Under the pieces are notes generated by a model. It saw nothing but the letters and a program-made list of their open reading frames with translations, made no database searches and was not told the origin of the DNA. Shown one piece after another: positions 6,085-6,257 of a DNA stretch of 6,257 nt. Both the position numbers and the translations under genes were made by a program. Source of the DNA: Bacteroidota bacterium (lineage in GTDB: Bacteria > Bacteroidota > Ignavibacteria > UBA10030 > UBA8401); assembly GCA_003456055.1 (NCBI GenBank), contig DMPG01000303.1, positions 983 to 7,239 on the forward strand. The letters run 5' to 3'. Position 1 is the first letter of the stretch; the number at the start of each line of letters is the position of its first letter.

Positions 6085-6120
6085 TGGGCGGTAATAAACT
6101 ACCGCCCCGTTTTTCTTTTT
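6085..6120 (+). terminator. Rho-independent terminator after the flagellin gene
   Basis: GGGCGGTA at 6086-6093 pairs perfectly with TACCGCCC at 6100-6107 around a 6-base loop (ATAAAC). It is followed by CG and a TTTTTCTTTTT tract. The stop codon lies 11 bases before the stem. The design (8-bp stem beginning GGGC, 6-base loop, GCCCCGTTT exit) is nearly the same as that after flgE. Confidence 0.92.
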
Positions 6121-6163
6121 ATGATTGAATATGTTTTGAGAAGAAAAATACGCTAATAATTTA

Positions 6164-6249
6164 TTGACAAAGAAAATGTTTCACTAACAAATCACGGGCA
6201 AGGAAGCCCAAAAACATATAAATCATTACATACATACAGGGAGGTATTT
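6164..6249 (+). promoter_or_regulatory. Leader and possible promoter of the next flagellin-like gene
   Basis: A perfect TTGACA lies at 6164-6169 and could be a -35 box, although no good -10 stands 16-18 bases downstream. GTTTCACT at 6178-6185, then 9 bases, then CGGGC at 6195-6199 repeat the element seen before flgE with identical spacing. Here GGGC (6196-6199) can pair with GCCC (6206-6209) around AAGGAA. The ribosome binding site AGGGAGG at 6238-6244 is 5 bases from the ATG at 6250. Confidence 0.45.
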
Positions 6250-6257
6250 ATGGCATT
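6250..6257 (+). CDS. Start of a further gene, probably a second flagellin (3'-truncated)
   Basis: Only ATG GCA TT is visible. It follows a strong AGGGAGG ribosome binding site and starts with the same eight bases as the flagellin at 5235 (Met-Ala-Phe there). The bases just before the two starts are also alike (ATTACATA, then the ribosome binding site, then TATTT or TTATTT). A tandem flagellin paralogue is the likely reading, but two codons cannot prove it. Confidence 0.45.

Noticed and set aside
6152..6159. GCTAATAA as a sigma-28 -10 box before the second flagellin-like gene
   Set aside because: It also matches 6 of 8 bases, but the -35 position (6133-6136) reads GTTT. In an AT-rich gap this is weak evidence.
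6177..6184. TGTTTCAC as a parS (ParB) site
   Set aside because: Only the left half of TGTTTCACGTGAAACA is present; the right half has no match in either copy of the element.

Overview
The window is a segment of a bacterial flagellar gene cluster, and every gene reads on the + strand. The order is fliJ (5' end cut off), a membrane-anchored MotE/YlxF-like protein, fliK, flgD, a TIGR02530-family flagellar operon protein, flgE and a flagellin. A further ORF, probably a second flagellin, begins in the last eight bases. The order fliJ-ylxF-fliK-flgD-(TIGR02530)-flgE matches the hook-assembly part of the long fla/che operons of Firmicutes and several other phyla. The flagellin and hook sequences do not point clearly to Bacillus or to the Proteobacteria. 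The DNA is AT-rich and most starts have clear GGAGG-type ribosome binding sites. My best guess is a flagellated environmental bacterium outside the Proteobacteria, possibly of the Bacteroidota/Ignavibacteria (FCB) side, but the window alone does not settle this.

Positions 1-3713 form one tightly packed transcription unit. fliJ and motE overlap by 4 bases (GTGA), motE and fliK are 2 bases apart, fliK and flgD are about 6-12 bases apart, and the real end of flgD lies 3 bases before the TIGR02530 gene. Together they cover export (FliJ), periplasmic chaperoning (MotE-like), hook-length control (FliK), the hook cap (FlgD) and an uncharacterised hook-linked protein. A 134-base leader with strong self-complementarity then precedes flgE. 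flgE and the flagellin each end in a rho-independent terminator of nearly the same design, so the late filament genes are separate units.

The clearest anomaly is in flgD. The frame breaks in an A-rich stretch near 3197-3205. The ORF ends early at 3244 with an aberrant 14-residue tail, while the well-conserved FlgD C-terminus continues in the next frame to 3320. Second is a shared leader element, GTTTCACT-N9-CGGGC...GAAGCCC, found upstream of both flgE and the putative second flagellin. Third is an 8-bp perfect pairing between the flgE Shine-Dalgarno and a sequence about 50 bases upstream. I see no mobile element, CRISPR array, tRNA or rRNA, and no gene-free stretch longer than 300 bases.
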